50,891 nt of DNA, taken from the IMG/VR virus record IMGVR_UViG_3300027733_000071, positions 1 to 50,891 of that record, one strand, 5' to 3'. The translations under genes were made by a program, and so were the position numbers. Source of the stretch: a virus. Positions 39,798 through 47,625 of this stretch are shown here, piece by piece. Positions within the stretch are counted from its first letter, which is position 1. Each line of letters starts with the position of its first letter. The notes beneath the pieces are model-generated. The model was not told the origin of the DNA. It was given only the letters and a program-made list of their open reading frames with translations, and searched no databases.

Positions 39798-41157
39798 ATA
39801 CCAAAAAGAAGCTGTTAAGTTTCTAGTAGAACGAGGCTCAGGTGGTTTATGGCTTGACCCGGGCTTAGGTAAAACTGCTATCGTTTTATCGGCGTTTAAA
39901 GTATTACGCGCCAAAGGGCTTGCAAGTAAGATGCTAGTGTTAGCGCCTCTACGACCTGTGTATGGCGTTTGGCCTGTAGAAGCACAAAAGTGGGAGCAAT
40001 TTGAGCATTACTCAGTTGGTGTACTCCATGGCAACAAAAAGAATAAAGTCATTAAGCAAAACCACGATATCTACGTTATGAACTACGAAGGGTTGCAATG
40101 GCTTTCAAGCACATTAAATGGTAAAGAATGGCCTTTTGATATTTTAGTTGTCGATGAGATTTCTTATTTAAAAAATACGCAGACGCAACGATTTAAAACA
40201 TTGAAGCCAGCTTTAAACAAGTTTGAACGTCGCTGGGGCCTCACTGGTTCACCTGCGCCAAATAGCCTATTAGACATATTTGGCCCACAGCTTGTGATTG
40301 ACCAGGGTGCTACATTTGGCGCCTACATATCAAGATTTCGCACTGAATACTTTTATCCTAGCGGATACAACGGCTATGAATGGAAGTTGCAAGCTGATGG
40401 CGAGGCTAGAATACAAGCAAAGTTAGAAGGCAAGGTATTACGCATGGCAGCTTTAGACCATCTAGACTTGCCTGAGCTGGGGTATAACAACGTTATGGTA
40501 GTACTACCTCCTGCTGCCAGAAAAATGTATGACGCCTTTGAAAAAGCTTTGACCATTCAAATAGAGCAAGGCGATATCACTGCGGTTAACGCAGCTGTGG
40601 CTGTTATGAAAGGGCAACAGATAGCCAATGGTGGTTCTTATTTAGATGGTGAAGATAAAACCAGCGTGCATATACATGACGCAAAGACTGAAGCTGTATT
40701 AGAACTTGTAGAAGAATTATCGGGTCAGCCTTGCATTATCGGGTACCACTTTCAGCATGACTTAGAAAGACTTAAGCTAGCGTTTCCTAATGCGCCTGTT
40801 ATTGGCTCAGGCGTTATAGGTAATAAGCTCGATACGATCATTGAAGCTTGGAATACTGGTGAAGTGCCTGTCTTACTTGCGCACCCAATGTCAGCAGGTC
40901 ATGGCCTTAATCTACAAGGCGCAGGGCACGCAGTTATATGGTATTCATTAACTTGGTCATTAGAAGTCTATGAGCAATTCATTCGCAGACTCTGGAGGCA
41001 AGGCCAAAAGAACCATATTATGGTGCATCACATGATTGCAAAAGATACAGTTGATGAAGCTATCCTACAAGCTGTGCGGAAAAAAGACAAAACGCAACAA
41101 AATTTATTAAACGCTGTAAAAGACTATGTACAACGTGATAAAATAACTATTACTTGA
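39778..41157 (+). CDS. SNF2-type superfamily 2 helicase/translocase (459 aa)
   Basis: Motif I is DPGLGKT (27-33), motif II VVDEIS (124-129), motif III GLTGSPAPN, and the C-terminal lobe ends with 'EQFIRRLWRQGQKNHIMVHH' (motif VI) and 'KDTVDEAIL'. It is the compact phage SNF2/DEAD type without extra domains. It probably moves on DNA to assist replication or recombination with the two nucleases encoded directly upstream. Confidence 0.85.
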   Translation: MFWQPHEYQKEAVKFLVERGSGGLWLDPGLGKTAIVLSAFKVLRAKGLASKMLVLAPLRPVYGVWPVEAQKWEQFEHYSVGVLHGNKKNKVIKQNHDIYVMNYEGLQWLSSTLNGKEWPFDILVVDEISYLKNTQTQRFKTLKPALNKFERRWGLTGSPAPNSLLDIFGPQLVIDQGATFGAYISRFRTEYFYPSGYNGYEWKLQADGEARIQAKLEGKVLRMAALDHLDLPELGYNNVMVVLPPAARKMYDAFEKALTIQIEQGDITAVNAAVAVMKGQQIANGGSYLDGEDKTSVHIHDAKTEAVLELVEELSGQPCIIGYHFQHDLERLKLAFPNAPVIGSGVIGNKLDTIIEAWNTGEVPVLLAHPMSAGHGLNLQGAGHAVIWYSLTWSLEVYEQFIRRLWRQGQKNHIMVHHMIAKDTVDEAILQAVRKKDKTQQNLLNAVKDYVQRDKITIT

Positions 41158-41175
41158 TTATTGAAAGGAATTGTA

Positions 41176-41454
41176 ATGGATATTACAACTGTAGCACCCT
41201 CATTTATTTCTCAACCACCTCAGGAGCAACCTATGCCCGCAAATAAGCGCATGCACGTCAAGAAAACTGCCACTATTACATTGTTGGCAACAGAAAACCC
41301 AAAGCGAAAGAATACACTAAGCTTTACAAGGTTTGCTTTATATAAAAATGGTATGACTGTTGGCGATTACATTGCAGCAGGCGGTCGTTCTGGTGACGTT
41401 AATTACGACGTTGAAAATGGTTATATCAGCATCAGTCATGGGCAAGAGCAATGA
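41176..41454 (+). CDS. Conserved small phage protein (92 aa)
   Basis: The part 'TENPKRKNTLSFTRFALYKN' then 'GMTVGDYIAAGGRSGDVNYD' (about 38-77) is a recurring small phage protein pattern with unknown function. The first 20 residues are likely disordered. The ATG at 41176 follows TTGAAAGG, and a second possible start is at 41233. It is the first gene of the modification block. Confidence 0.5.
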   Translation: MDITTVAPSFISQPPQEQPMPANKRMHVKKTATITLLATENPKRKNTLSFTRFALYKNGMTVGDYIAAGGRSGDVNYDVENGYISISHGQEQ

Positions 41455-42338
41455 ACATACTAATAACAGGCGTTACTGAAACGCATACAAATCATCCAAA
41501 TAGAGCAAGCTCTACAAAGTTTATCTCTATTCCTGAAATGATGGCTACCGCTTACACAAAGCTAGGCTATAGTGTTGACCATCGCGCTATTGAAATGGGA
41601 GAAGACCTCTCCATATACGATACAGTCTTTGTATACGTATACCCCTTGGACCATAATGCAATTGATCCCGAAGGTGCCATCTATGCACTGCAACAACGGA
41701 CTGATGCATACATTTGCCTTGATGATTGGTCATTTCAAAAGATCTTACCAACGTGGGAAAGCAAAATTGATTTAATGCATTTAATGAATCGTACGTGGCT
41801 TGCACCGCTATTCCCTTGGGGTGATATTGATAAGATGAAATTACCTGTAGCAAACATTATTGCATGGGACCCATCACCATTATATGAAATGCCACCTGTG
41901 CACCAATTGTCATGGCAGCAACGTAAGCAAGAATGGTATAACGCATCACTCTCAAAAGACGCGCATGAATGGGCAACAAAGCAACAGCTACAGTGGCCTG
42001 TATATTCCATTGGCGGTAAAGCATTAGGGCAGCCTAGAATTTTGGAGTCAGATGTTGTATGGCAATATGGCTCTTACAAAGGTGTGCTATGCCCTACATA
42101 CGCACATGCAGGCTCTGGCTGGTGGAGAGTACGTTATTTACACGCTGCAGCTGCAGGTTGTGTGCTTGGTGGTAACCCATTGGAATTAAACATGATTGGG
42201 CCTGCGTATAGTTATGCATTAGCCGGCTTAGAAATGATGCACGATGATGACTTACGGCACATTGCAATATTACAAGCAAGAGAGTTATGCCCTGCAACTT
42301 TAAAAGAAACAATGTATATTTTAGAAAGATTGCTATGA
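41451..42338 (+). CDS. Putative DNA glycosyltransferase, GT-B-like (295 aa)
   Basis: The N-terminal half is Rossmann-like: MNILITGVTE, 'FISIPEMMATAYTKLGYSVD', 'LSIYDTVFVYVYPLDHN' and 'AYICLDDWSFQKI'. The C-terminal half has 'YGSYKGVLCPTYAHAGSG' and 'WWRVRYLHAAAAGCVLGGNP', then a helical end. The layout recalls T4 beta-glucosyltransferase (start, LGxxVD strand, central Asp strand, RVxx-helix-AxxLI strand), but similarity is low and by memory. Its neighbours are a dNMP kinase and a dCMP-hydroxymethylase-like enzyme, so transfer of sugar to hydroxymethylcytosine DNA is the best guess. Overlaps neighbours by four bases on each side. Confidence 0.45.
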   Translation: MNILITGVTETHTNHPNRASSTKFISIPEMMATAYTKLGYSVDHRAIEMGEDLSIYDTVFVYVYPLDHNAIDPEGAIYALQQRTDAYICLDDWSFQKILPTWESKIDLMHLMNRTWLAPLFPWGDIDKMKLPVANIIAWDPSPLYEMPPVHQLSWQQRKQEWYNASLSKDAHEWATKQQLQWPVYSIGGKALGQPRILESDVVWQYGSYKGVLCPTYAHAGSGWWRVRYLHAAAAGCVLGGNPLELNMIGPAYSYALAGLEMMHDDDLRHIAILQARELCPATLKETMYILERLL

Positions 42339-43282
42339 TTGTAATACTTGAAGGACCTGACGGCGCCGGCAAGACAACGCTATCAGATACATTACGTCAA
42401 CAGTTGCAAAATGGTAAGATGGTGCACGTTGTTAAGCATGGCCCATACACTGATGTAGAGGCAGAGCACTTATGCAAAATCTACTTTAGAGCAATGACAC
42501 CTGCATTAACATTTGATGACCACGTTATTATGGATCGTTCTTGGCTGTCAGAGCCTATTTACGGTAATACTTATCGCAATGGTCAAAATCGTATTGACAT
42601 GCCACGTAAACGCATGCTTGAGCGTGCTGCTTTATCTCGTGGAGGTATAGTTATCCATTGCCAGCCTGATTTTGAAGTTTGTGCTAAAACATTTTCACGT
42701 CGTACTGATGAAGAATACTTAGATACCTTACTGCAATTGGAAGCTGTGTATGATGAGTATGAAGCTTTAGGGCTAATGACAGCATTGCCAACAATCCACT
42801 ATGACTATACGCGTGACACTATTGATGAGTTAATAAGTAAGATTGATTACATTTACGCGTCAAGGCAAAACAAAGCAAGTGGCGGTGGCTGCTTCAAGGA
42901 AGGTAACATCCTTATGTTGTGCGATAAGGGCCCTAGAACCAACGTAAAAGAATCTGCAGTAGTTATACCTTTCATTAACTTTAATGATGATGACGGCCCT
43001 AGTCGTATGCTTGCAACCGCATTACAGAATGAAGGCGTCATGGAAAATGAAGTCTATTGGATTAATACGCAAACTTATACCGGCTTGCCAACTGACCCAA
43101 GCTTTATTGCAAAACTAAAACCTAAGAGAATTTTTGCGTTAGGCAACAATGCGTATACATGGGCTTTACAACATCAAATCAAAGCTGTAAAATTACCACC
43201 ACCTTTGCATCACATGCAAAATTATCCCGATCAACCGTATCACATCACAGAGATTAATTATGGAAATTTCAACACTGTATAA
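42335..43282 (+). CDS. dNMP kinase fused to a UDG-like domain (315 aa)
   Basis: Residues 1-180 form a thymidylate-kinase-like P-loop enzyme: EGPDGAGKTT (6-15), an MDRSWLSEPIYG motif, 'RTDEEYLDTLLQLEAVYDEY' lid-like helix. Residues 190-315 form a second domain: 'NILMLCDKGPRTNVKES', 'PSRMLATALQNEGV', 'VYWINT', 'LKPKRIFALGNNAYTWAL' and 'PPLHHMQNYPD'. This is the strand-helix order of a uracil-DNA-glycosylase fold, though its usual Asp-Pro motif is missing. The kinase could make hydroxymethyl-dCDP from the monophosphate. The second domain may bind the modified base. The fusion is unusual. The next gene overlaps by 23 bases. Confidence 0.7.
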   Translation: MIVILEGPDGAGKTTLSDTLRQQLQNGKMVHVVKHGPYTDVEAEHLCKIYFRAMTPALTFDDHVIMDRSWLSEPIYGNTYRNGQNRIDMPRKRMLERAALSRGGIVIHCQPDFEVCAKTFSRRTDEEYLDTLLQLEAVYDEYEALGLMTALPTIHYDYTRDTIDELISKIDYIYASRQNKASGGGCFKEGNILMLCDKGPRTNVKESAVVIPFINFNDDDGPSRMLATALQNEGVMENEVYWINTQTYTGLPTDPSFIAKLKPKRIFALGNNAYTWALQHQIKAVKLPPPLHHMQNYPDQPYHITEINYGNFNTV

Positions 43283-44045
43283 CGAGCATGACTTAATTCA
43301 GCTGTACCAATGCCTTAAAGAGTATGGGCACTGGACTACGCCTCGAGGTGAAAAGACTCTTGAGATTGAAAACTTTACTTACACAACGGGGCCGTATGTT
43401 CGATTCAATTCTTTCGCAGGTCGTAACTTTAATCTCAAGTATCTCAAGCGCGAAATGGCTTGGTATTTGCGTGCTGACCCTACAGATTTGTCTATTACTG
43501 AACATGCTGCGCAGTGGGGCAAGATCGTGGTTAATGGAAAGCTTAATAGTAATTATGGTTCTTACTGGTTTGGTAAGTTTGGTGTACGGCATGTTGTAAA
43601 CATTTTGCAAAACGACCCGATGAGTCGCCGTGCAGTCATACCGATGTATGGCACTGATGTTGACCACATGGATAAAGAAGCTAAAGATGTGCCTTGCACT
43701 ATTGCTATTGAGTTTAGATTGCGAAATGGTAGATTAAATACACGTGCCATCATGCGTTCTCAGGACATTCTTTGGGGCATGGCCAATGATCTACCCACAT
43801 TTAGTTTCCTACAGGAAATTGTAGCAACACTTTTAAACGTACAGTTAGGCACACTAACAGTTTCTGCAGGATCATTCCACGTATATGAATCTCGTATGGA
43901 GATGTTTAACGCAATCATTAGCAATAAAACATTAGAGCCAATTGTTGACAGGCCTCCACGTATTAATCGTTATGAGGCACACAATCTTATTGAAAAATCA
44001 ATTAACCCTACATTCGAGTTCTCAAAATGGCTAATGAACATATAA
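43260..44045 (+). CDS. dCMP hydroxymethylase-like (thymidylate synthase fold, 261 aa)
   Basis: Thymidylate-synthase-fold enzyme. Catalytic Glu65, Tyr99, SRR at 122-124, nucleophile Cys146 in VPCT, MRSQD at 165-169, Gly173, and GSFHVY (His207, Tyr209) are all present. The residue that reads the base, Asn177 in E. coli ThyA, is Asp177 here (MAND), as in T4 dCMP hydroxymethylase (FRND). Other T4 gp42-like features are KTLEI near residue 32, KREMAWY, LNSNYG and GSxHVY. It would turn dCMP into hydroxymethyl-dCMP using methylene-tetrahydrofolate. A dCMP methylase is the main alternative. No alignment was run; the comparison is from memory. Confidence 0.8.
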   Translation: MEISTLYNEHDLIQLYQCLKEYGHWTTPRGEKTLEIENFTYTTGPYVRFNSFAGRNFNLKYLKREMAWYLRADPTDLSITEHAAQWGKIVVNGKLNSNYGSYWFGKFGVRHVVNILQNDPMSRRAVIPMYGTDVDHMDKEAKDVPCTIAIEFRLRNGRLNTRAIMRSQDILWGMANDLPTFSFLQEIVATLLNVQLGTLTVSAGSFHVYESRMEMFNAIISNKTLEPIVDRPPRINRYEAHNLIEKSINPTFEFSKWLMNI

Positions 44046-44206
44046 CGTTGCAACTAGAAGCTGAATTTAGAGACGTTGCATTACGCATGTTGCGTGACGG
44101 TAATGGCATGAATAGTATTATTACCGCGTTGCAAGAAATTAAAGTAGAAATGGTAACAGCGTCGCGATACAATGATGCTATACGAGATGCGTTGTATAAA
44201 CCATAA
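44027..44206 (+). CDS. Small hypothetical protein (59 aa)
   Basis: Reads MANEHITLQLEAEFRDVALR, a helical charged peptide that continues to the end ALYKP. The start lies 19 bases inside the previous gene, and the terminator follows 4 bases after the stop, so it closes the early operon. No Cys, no motif; unknown. Confidence 0.5.
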   Translation: MANEHITLQLEAEFRDVALRMLRDGNGMNSIITALQEIKVEMVTASRYNDAIRDALYKP

Positions 44207-44229
44207 AAAAAGACCCCTTGCGGGGTCTT
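44205..44229. terminator. Bidirectional terminator between converging early and 89-aa genes
   Basis: AAGACCCC-TTGC-GGGGTCTT, a perfect 8-bp stem, with seven A residues on its left side. Read on the minus strand the stem is followed by TTTTTTT, a textbook terminator for the 89-aa gene; on the plus strand it ends the early operon with a shorter T-run. Confidence 0.85.
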
Positions 44230-44232
44230 ATG

Positions 44233-44502
44233 CTACACTACAACTTTGTCAACACGCATTAAAGGGATTTGCTCGTTAGTGTCTGTATCAAACACACCAC
44301 GGTAATCTGCATACCAGCCTTCATGTTTATTCATGTCATAAATGGAAACATTAAACTCTTGCTGTCGCTTGAATTTAAAATATGATTTCCAATCACGTTT
44401 ACAAAGCTTGGCAGCTTTTAATGAAGCCTCTTCTGGTGTAGTGCCCCATGCCCATGATGAGCCGCCGCCAATAAATACGATACCGCAAAAACGTGTTTCC
44501 AT
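44233..44502 (-). CDS. Hypothetical single-gene unit (89 aa)
   Basis: Small soluble protein: 'METRFCGIVFIGGGSSWAWG', then 'AAKLCKRDWKSYFKFKRQQE' and 'YADYRGVFDTDTNEQIP'. No family recognised. It is alone between its own strong promoter and a perfect terminator, so it is probably expressed at once after infection, and its operator suggests control. An early host-takeover protein is a reasonable guess. Confidence 0.55.
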   Translation of the reverse strand: METRFCGIVFIGGGSSWAWGTTPEEASLKAAKLCKRDWKSYFKFKRQQEFNVSIYDMNKHEGWYADYRGVFDTDTNEQIPLMRVDKVVV

Positions 44503-44540
44503 ACTGTATACCTTTCAATTGTCAATTTTTAAAGAACATA

Positions 44541-44590
44541 TATAGCCGTGGCTATAAGTATATTATACCACAAATTAGAAACTTTGTAAA
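44541..44590 (-). promoter_or_regulatory. Promoter with palindromic operator for the 89-aa gene
   Basis: Minus strand: TTTACA (44590-44585), 17-base spacer, TATAAT (44567-44562). At the start site a perfect inverted repeat TATAGCC-AC-GGCTATA occupies 44541-44556. The near-consensus boxes mark it as the strongest promoter in the window for the host polymerase. The palindrome would allow a regulator to shut it off. Confidence 0.75.
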
Positions 44591-44600
44591 CAATTGAATT

Positions 44601-45770
44601 TTATTCTTGTGGCGGTTTAGTCTTTGGTTGACTAAAATACTTGTATGCTTCATACGCCAGTGGAGGAACTGACATTGCAGCGCCTGCAATTTTAGCGTAA
44701 GGATTAGGGGCCATCATTAACGCACCGCCTGCGCCACCAAGCATGCCCATAGCGCCGGCAGTCTTATCGCCTCTTTGATATTGTTGCGCGCCTTCCATTA
44801 ACTGCGCGCCGCTTAATCCTCCGGCTAAAACATTTAAACCTGGGATTTTATTAATAGCGTAACCAGCCTTTTGCAGCATATTCATTTTTTCTGGCACAAA
44901 CTGCTCTGCTGTAGTTGCTGCACGTGTTACTGCGTCTTGTGCCGTAGCTAGTTTTCTGCCCGCTTCTCTCTCACCTGCGCTTACTGCACCGGGAGCACCA
45001 AGTGCGTCATACTTTAGTTTTGATTTAGCGGCGTTACTTTGCGCCTCTGCGTATGCTGCTTCTAACGCTGCGACTTTTGCAGCAGCAGCTCTATGCGCAG
45101 GTGACATGTAGTTTGGGTCAATGGTGTTAGGTATTAGCATACCTTGCCCCATTTTGTTTGTCACGTTAGTTACATTAAAGCGATTTGCTATTTCTGGCGG
45201 TAAAGCTTTTGATTGATTATACAGACGGGCGGACTCAGTTGACGAAGCACCTGCTGGTGATAGACCCCCCACTACTTTTTCATTCCATCTACCTCCACTT
45301 GATGCAGGGTCAATAGCTTTATTAATTGTCTCAGGTAAAAACTTTGCTTGCTCTAACTTAGCAGCTTCAAGTTGCTTGCCAATAGTTTCTAATTGACGCT
45401 GTGAGTTTAATAACTCATCCATCAAAGTATCAACGTTTGCTGTCTTTAATACTTCTTGAAAGTTTAATGCCTTACTTCTTTTGTCGGCAATTGCCTCAGC
45501 TGTTGTTTGCTTTGCAAGTAACGCATCGTATTTCTTTTGCGATGTTTGTGATGGCGCTGGAAGCGTAGGCGCTCTTGTACCGATTGCAGCGCCTGCCACT
45601 CCGCCAATAACATCACCTGTCAGTGTTTTACCGGACTCTGGCGTAGCTGCAGCAACTTCATTTAACGTAATAGGTGGCTCATTTAAGTCGCCAACTGTGA
45701 CTGTGCCTCTAGGCTCTTCTTTTACGTCAACAACAGGCGGGTCAAACAAATCATCTTTAGTCTTTGCCAT
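44601..45770 (-). CDS. Putative internal virion/ejection protein (389 aa)
   Basis: Ala/Gly-rich protein with long coiled-coil parts (about 80-140 and 220-300) and hydrophobic glycine-rich stretches (TGDVIGGVAGAAIG near 52-65; 'GAMGMLGGAGGALMMAPNP' near 340-358). Such helical, Gly-rich proteins often form the internal core that is ejected into the host envelope. It is encoded directly after the M23 peptidase protein in the same operon, which supports an ejection or tail-tip role. No known domain. Confidence 0.5.
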   Translation of the reverse strand: MAKTKDDLFDPPVVDVKEEPRGTVTVGDLNEPPITLNEVAAATPESGKTLTGDVIGGVAGAAIGTRAPTLPAPSQTSQKKYDALLAKQTTAEAIADKRSKALNFQEVLKTANVDTLMDELLNSQRQLETIGKQLEAAKLEQAKFLPETINKAIDPASSGGRWNEKVVGGLSPAGASSTESARLYNQSKALPPEIANRFNVTNVTNKMGQGMLIPNTIDPNYMSPAHRAAAAKVAALEAAYAEAQSNAAKSKLKYDALGAPGAVSAGEREAGRKLATAQDAVTRAATTAEQFVPEKMNMLQKAGYAINKIPGLNVLAGGLSGAQLMEGAQQYQRGDKTAGAMGMLGGAGGALMMAPNPYAKIAGAAMSVPPLAYEAYKYFSQPKTKPPQE

Positions 45771-45774
45771 ATGC

Positions 45775-47613
45775 TTACCTATATCCGAATGTAGTTGCTA
45801 GTTCATCTTTTTGTGTGCGGTGCCGCCCTAACGCATCAGTGTAACTTGAGTTGTCAAAGAATGAGCCTGGGTCTTTACCTTTGTTTGTCTTCTCCCAGTT
45901 ACGTAACGCAGTGTAATGCTCATTACGTAGTCTTGCGTCAAGGATTTGATTTCTTGCAAAGTAGTCAACGTTTTTAATTGTATTCTCAACAGTTGGCATT
46001 GGCGCGCGTAAGAGTATTGCGTCGTTGTTACTTGGATTAGCGCCCAATAAGCCTTTGTTTGCTTTTGCGTTCATTAAGAATTGCGTGCCTAAAATCTGAT
46101 ATGCGCGTTCAAAGTCATTCCAATCTTCTTTGGAGAAGTTCTTATACCTTGAATATACGTCAGTTGGTATTTTCAATTGCGCAGTGAAGATATTAGTAGT
46201 TAAGCCTACGCCTTCTTTTGCGGCAGCTGCTAAACCATTTAACAAGCTAGGCTCATTTTTAAAGATGCCAAACACTCTACGATCAGGATCTTTTTTGGTA
46301 GCATCACGCTTAAGTATACTACGTAAGTCAGTTAAATCACTAATTGAGTCATCATTGAATTTTGGTGGCGCTGCGTAAATTGCGCTTTGCATTTCAATAA
46401 AAGGCTTTTCAGTTTCTACAACTCGAGTCTTTTCAATTTCTCGTTCTTTTTCAATATCTTTAGCGCGTTGTTCATTTCTGCCTTTAATTGATAAACCTGA
46501 GTACTTATCGTTGCTAGCTAATAACGTAGGCGCATTGTCCGCTGCAGGTTGACGTCTGTTAAACATTGGCGTTGGGTCAATAGGTTTACCATCTTTACCA
46601 ATAATACCGAATTCTAGGTGAGGTCCAGTTGACTTGCCTGTTGAACCAAGTAGTCCAACAACTGTGCCATTATTAACAGGGTCGCCTTCTTTAACTGTCG
46701 CTGAGTTTAAATGCGCGTAATACGATTTTGAACCATCATTATGTTGCACTACAACTCTAGTGCCATAGCCATCACCCTTATCACCTGCCTGTATAACTTT
46801 ACCTGGGATACGCGCCTCAACCGGTGAGTCTATTGCGCCTACAAAATCAATGCCTGCGTGGAATTTTTGTGCTGTCTTATTAATAGGGTCAGGGCGCATT
46901 CCAAAGCCGCTAGAAACTTTAGCGTCTTTAACAGGGAAGTCTATGCCTAAGCCTTCTGTTGTTGGCGCGGCTGCTGGCGGTGGTGTTGTTGGCGCACCTG
47001 GCAATTTCATACCTTTTATTGATGAAGGCGATAGCAATGGCACAACGTCAGGCCCAAACTCTGCAATAGTGCCCGCAGCTTTATTTCGTTCAGTGTCTTG
47101 TTTATTTAGCAATTCTTCACGTTGTATGTCCATGCCAAACGCATCTTTTAACGCTGATGCTAGTTCGGGGTATGCCATACGAACTGATGTGTACACACCC
47201 GGAGTTAGCTTATTAATTAATGAAGGCTCAAGTGTGCCTGACTTAATATCCTCAGTTAATTGTGTAGGCTCCATGCCAAACGTTTGTGCAACCAAGTTTA
47301 ACGCCTTTGATTGATTAGACATTTGATATTTTTGACCGGCTAGTTGCGCACGCATCATAGCAATTCCTGGCTCTTGCTCAGTTCGACGTTGTTGTTGCGC
47401 GCCTAATGCAGTACTGGTACGACCAATGGCTTCACCTATGCCACCTGTTTTGCCTGGGTCAAGGAGTGATCCTGCCAACTCAAAATAGTTTGGCTGATTT
47501 CTTTGCTCTAATGACGCTAAAACTTTTTGAATAGCATCAGTATATTCTTGTTGCCCAGATGGGTCCAAGCTTATGCCGCCGGGCATTGCAGGTAGTGCTG
47601 TAGGTAGTGCCAT
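45775..47613 (-). CDS. Virion protein with M23 peptidase domain (612 aa)
   Basis: Residues 222-350 form a peptidase M23 domain: HAGID (His252, Asp256), AHLN (His301) and GPHLEFGI (His332, Glu334). The normal final motif is HxH; here the second His (a zinc ligand) is Glu334. Two helical parts surround the domain (about 1-200 and 380-612). It would make a local hole in the cell wall during DNA entry. Activity is uncertain because of the Glu. It is encoded between the 994-aa protein and the 389-aa protein. Confidence 0.75.
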   Translation of the reverse strand: MALPTALPAMPGGISLDPSGQQEYTDAIQKVLASLEQRNQPNYFELAGSLLDPGKTGGIGEAIGRTSTALGAQQQRRTEQEPGIAMMRAQLAGQKYQMSNQSKALNLVAQTFGMEPTQLTEDIKSGTLEPSLINKLTPGVYTSVRMAYPELASALKDAFGMDIQREELLNKQDTERNKAAGTIAEFGPDVVPLLSPSSIKGMKLPGAPTTPPPAAAPTTEGLGIDFPVKDAKVSSGFGMRPDPINKTAQKFHAGIDFVGAIDSPVEARIPGKVIQAGDKGDGYGTRVVVQHNDGSKSYYAHLNSATVKEGDPVNNGTVVGLLGSTGKSTGPHLEFGIIGKDGKPIDPTPMFNRRQPAADNAPTLLASNDKYSGLSIKGRNEQRAKDIEKEREIEKTRVVETEKPFIEMQSAIYAAPPKFNDDSISDLTDLRSILKRDATKKDPDRRVFGIFKNEPSLLNGLAAAAKEGVGLTTNIFTAQLKIPTDVYSRYKNFSKEDWNDFERAYQILGTQFLMNAKANKGLLGANPSNNDAILLRAPMPTVENTIKNVDYFARNQILDARLRNEHYTALRNWEKTNKGKDPGSFFDNSSYTDALGRHRTQKDELATTFGYR

Positions 47614-47625
47614 ATTATTTCCTTA

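Noticed and set aside
43260-44045. Ordinary thymidylate synthase
   Set aside because: Asp at position 177 and further matches to T4 gp42 favour a dCMP enzyme.
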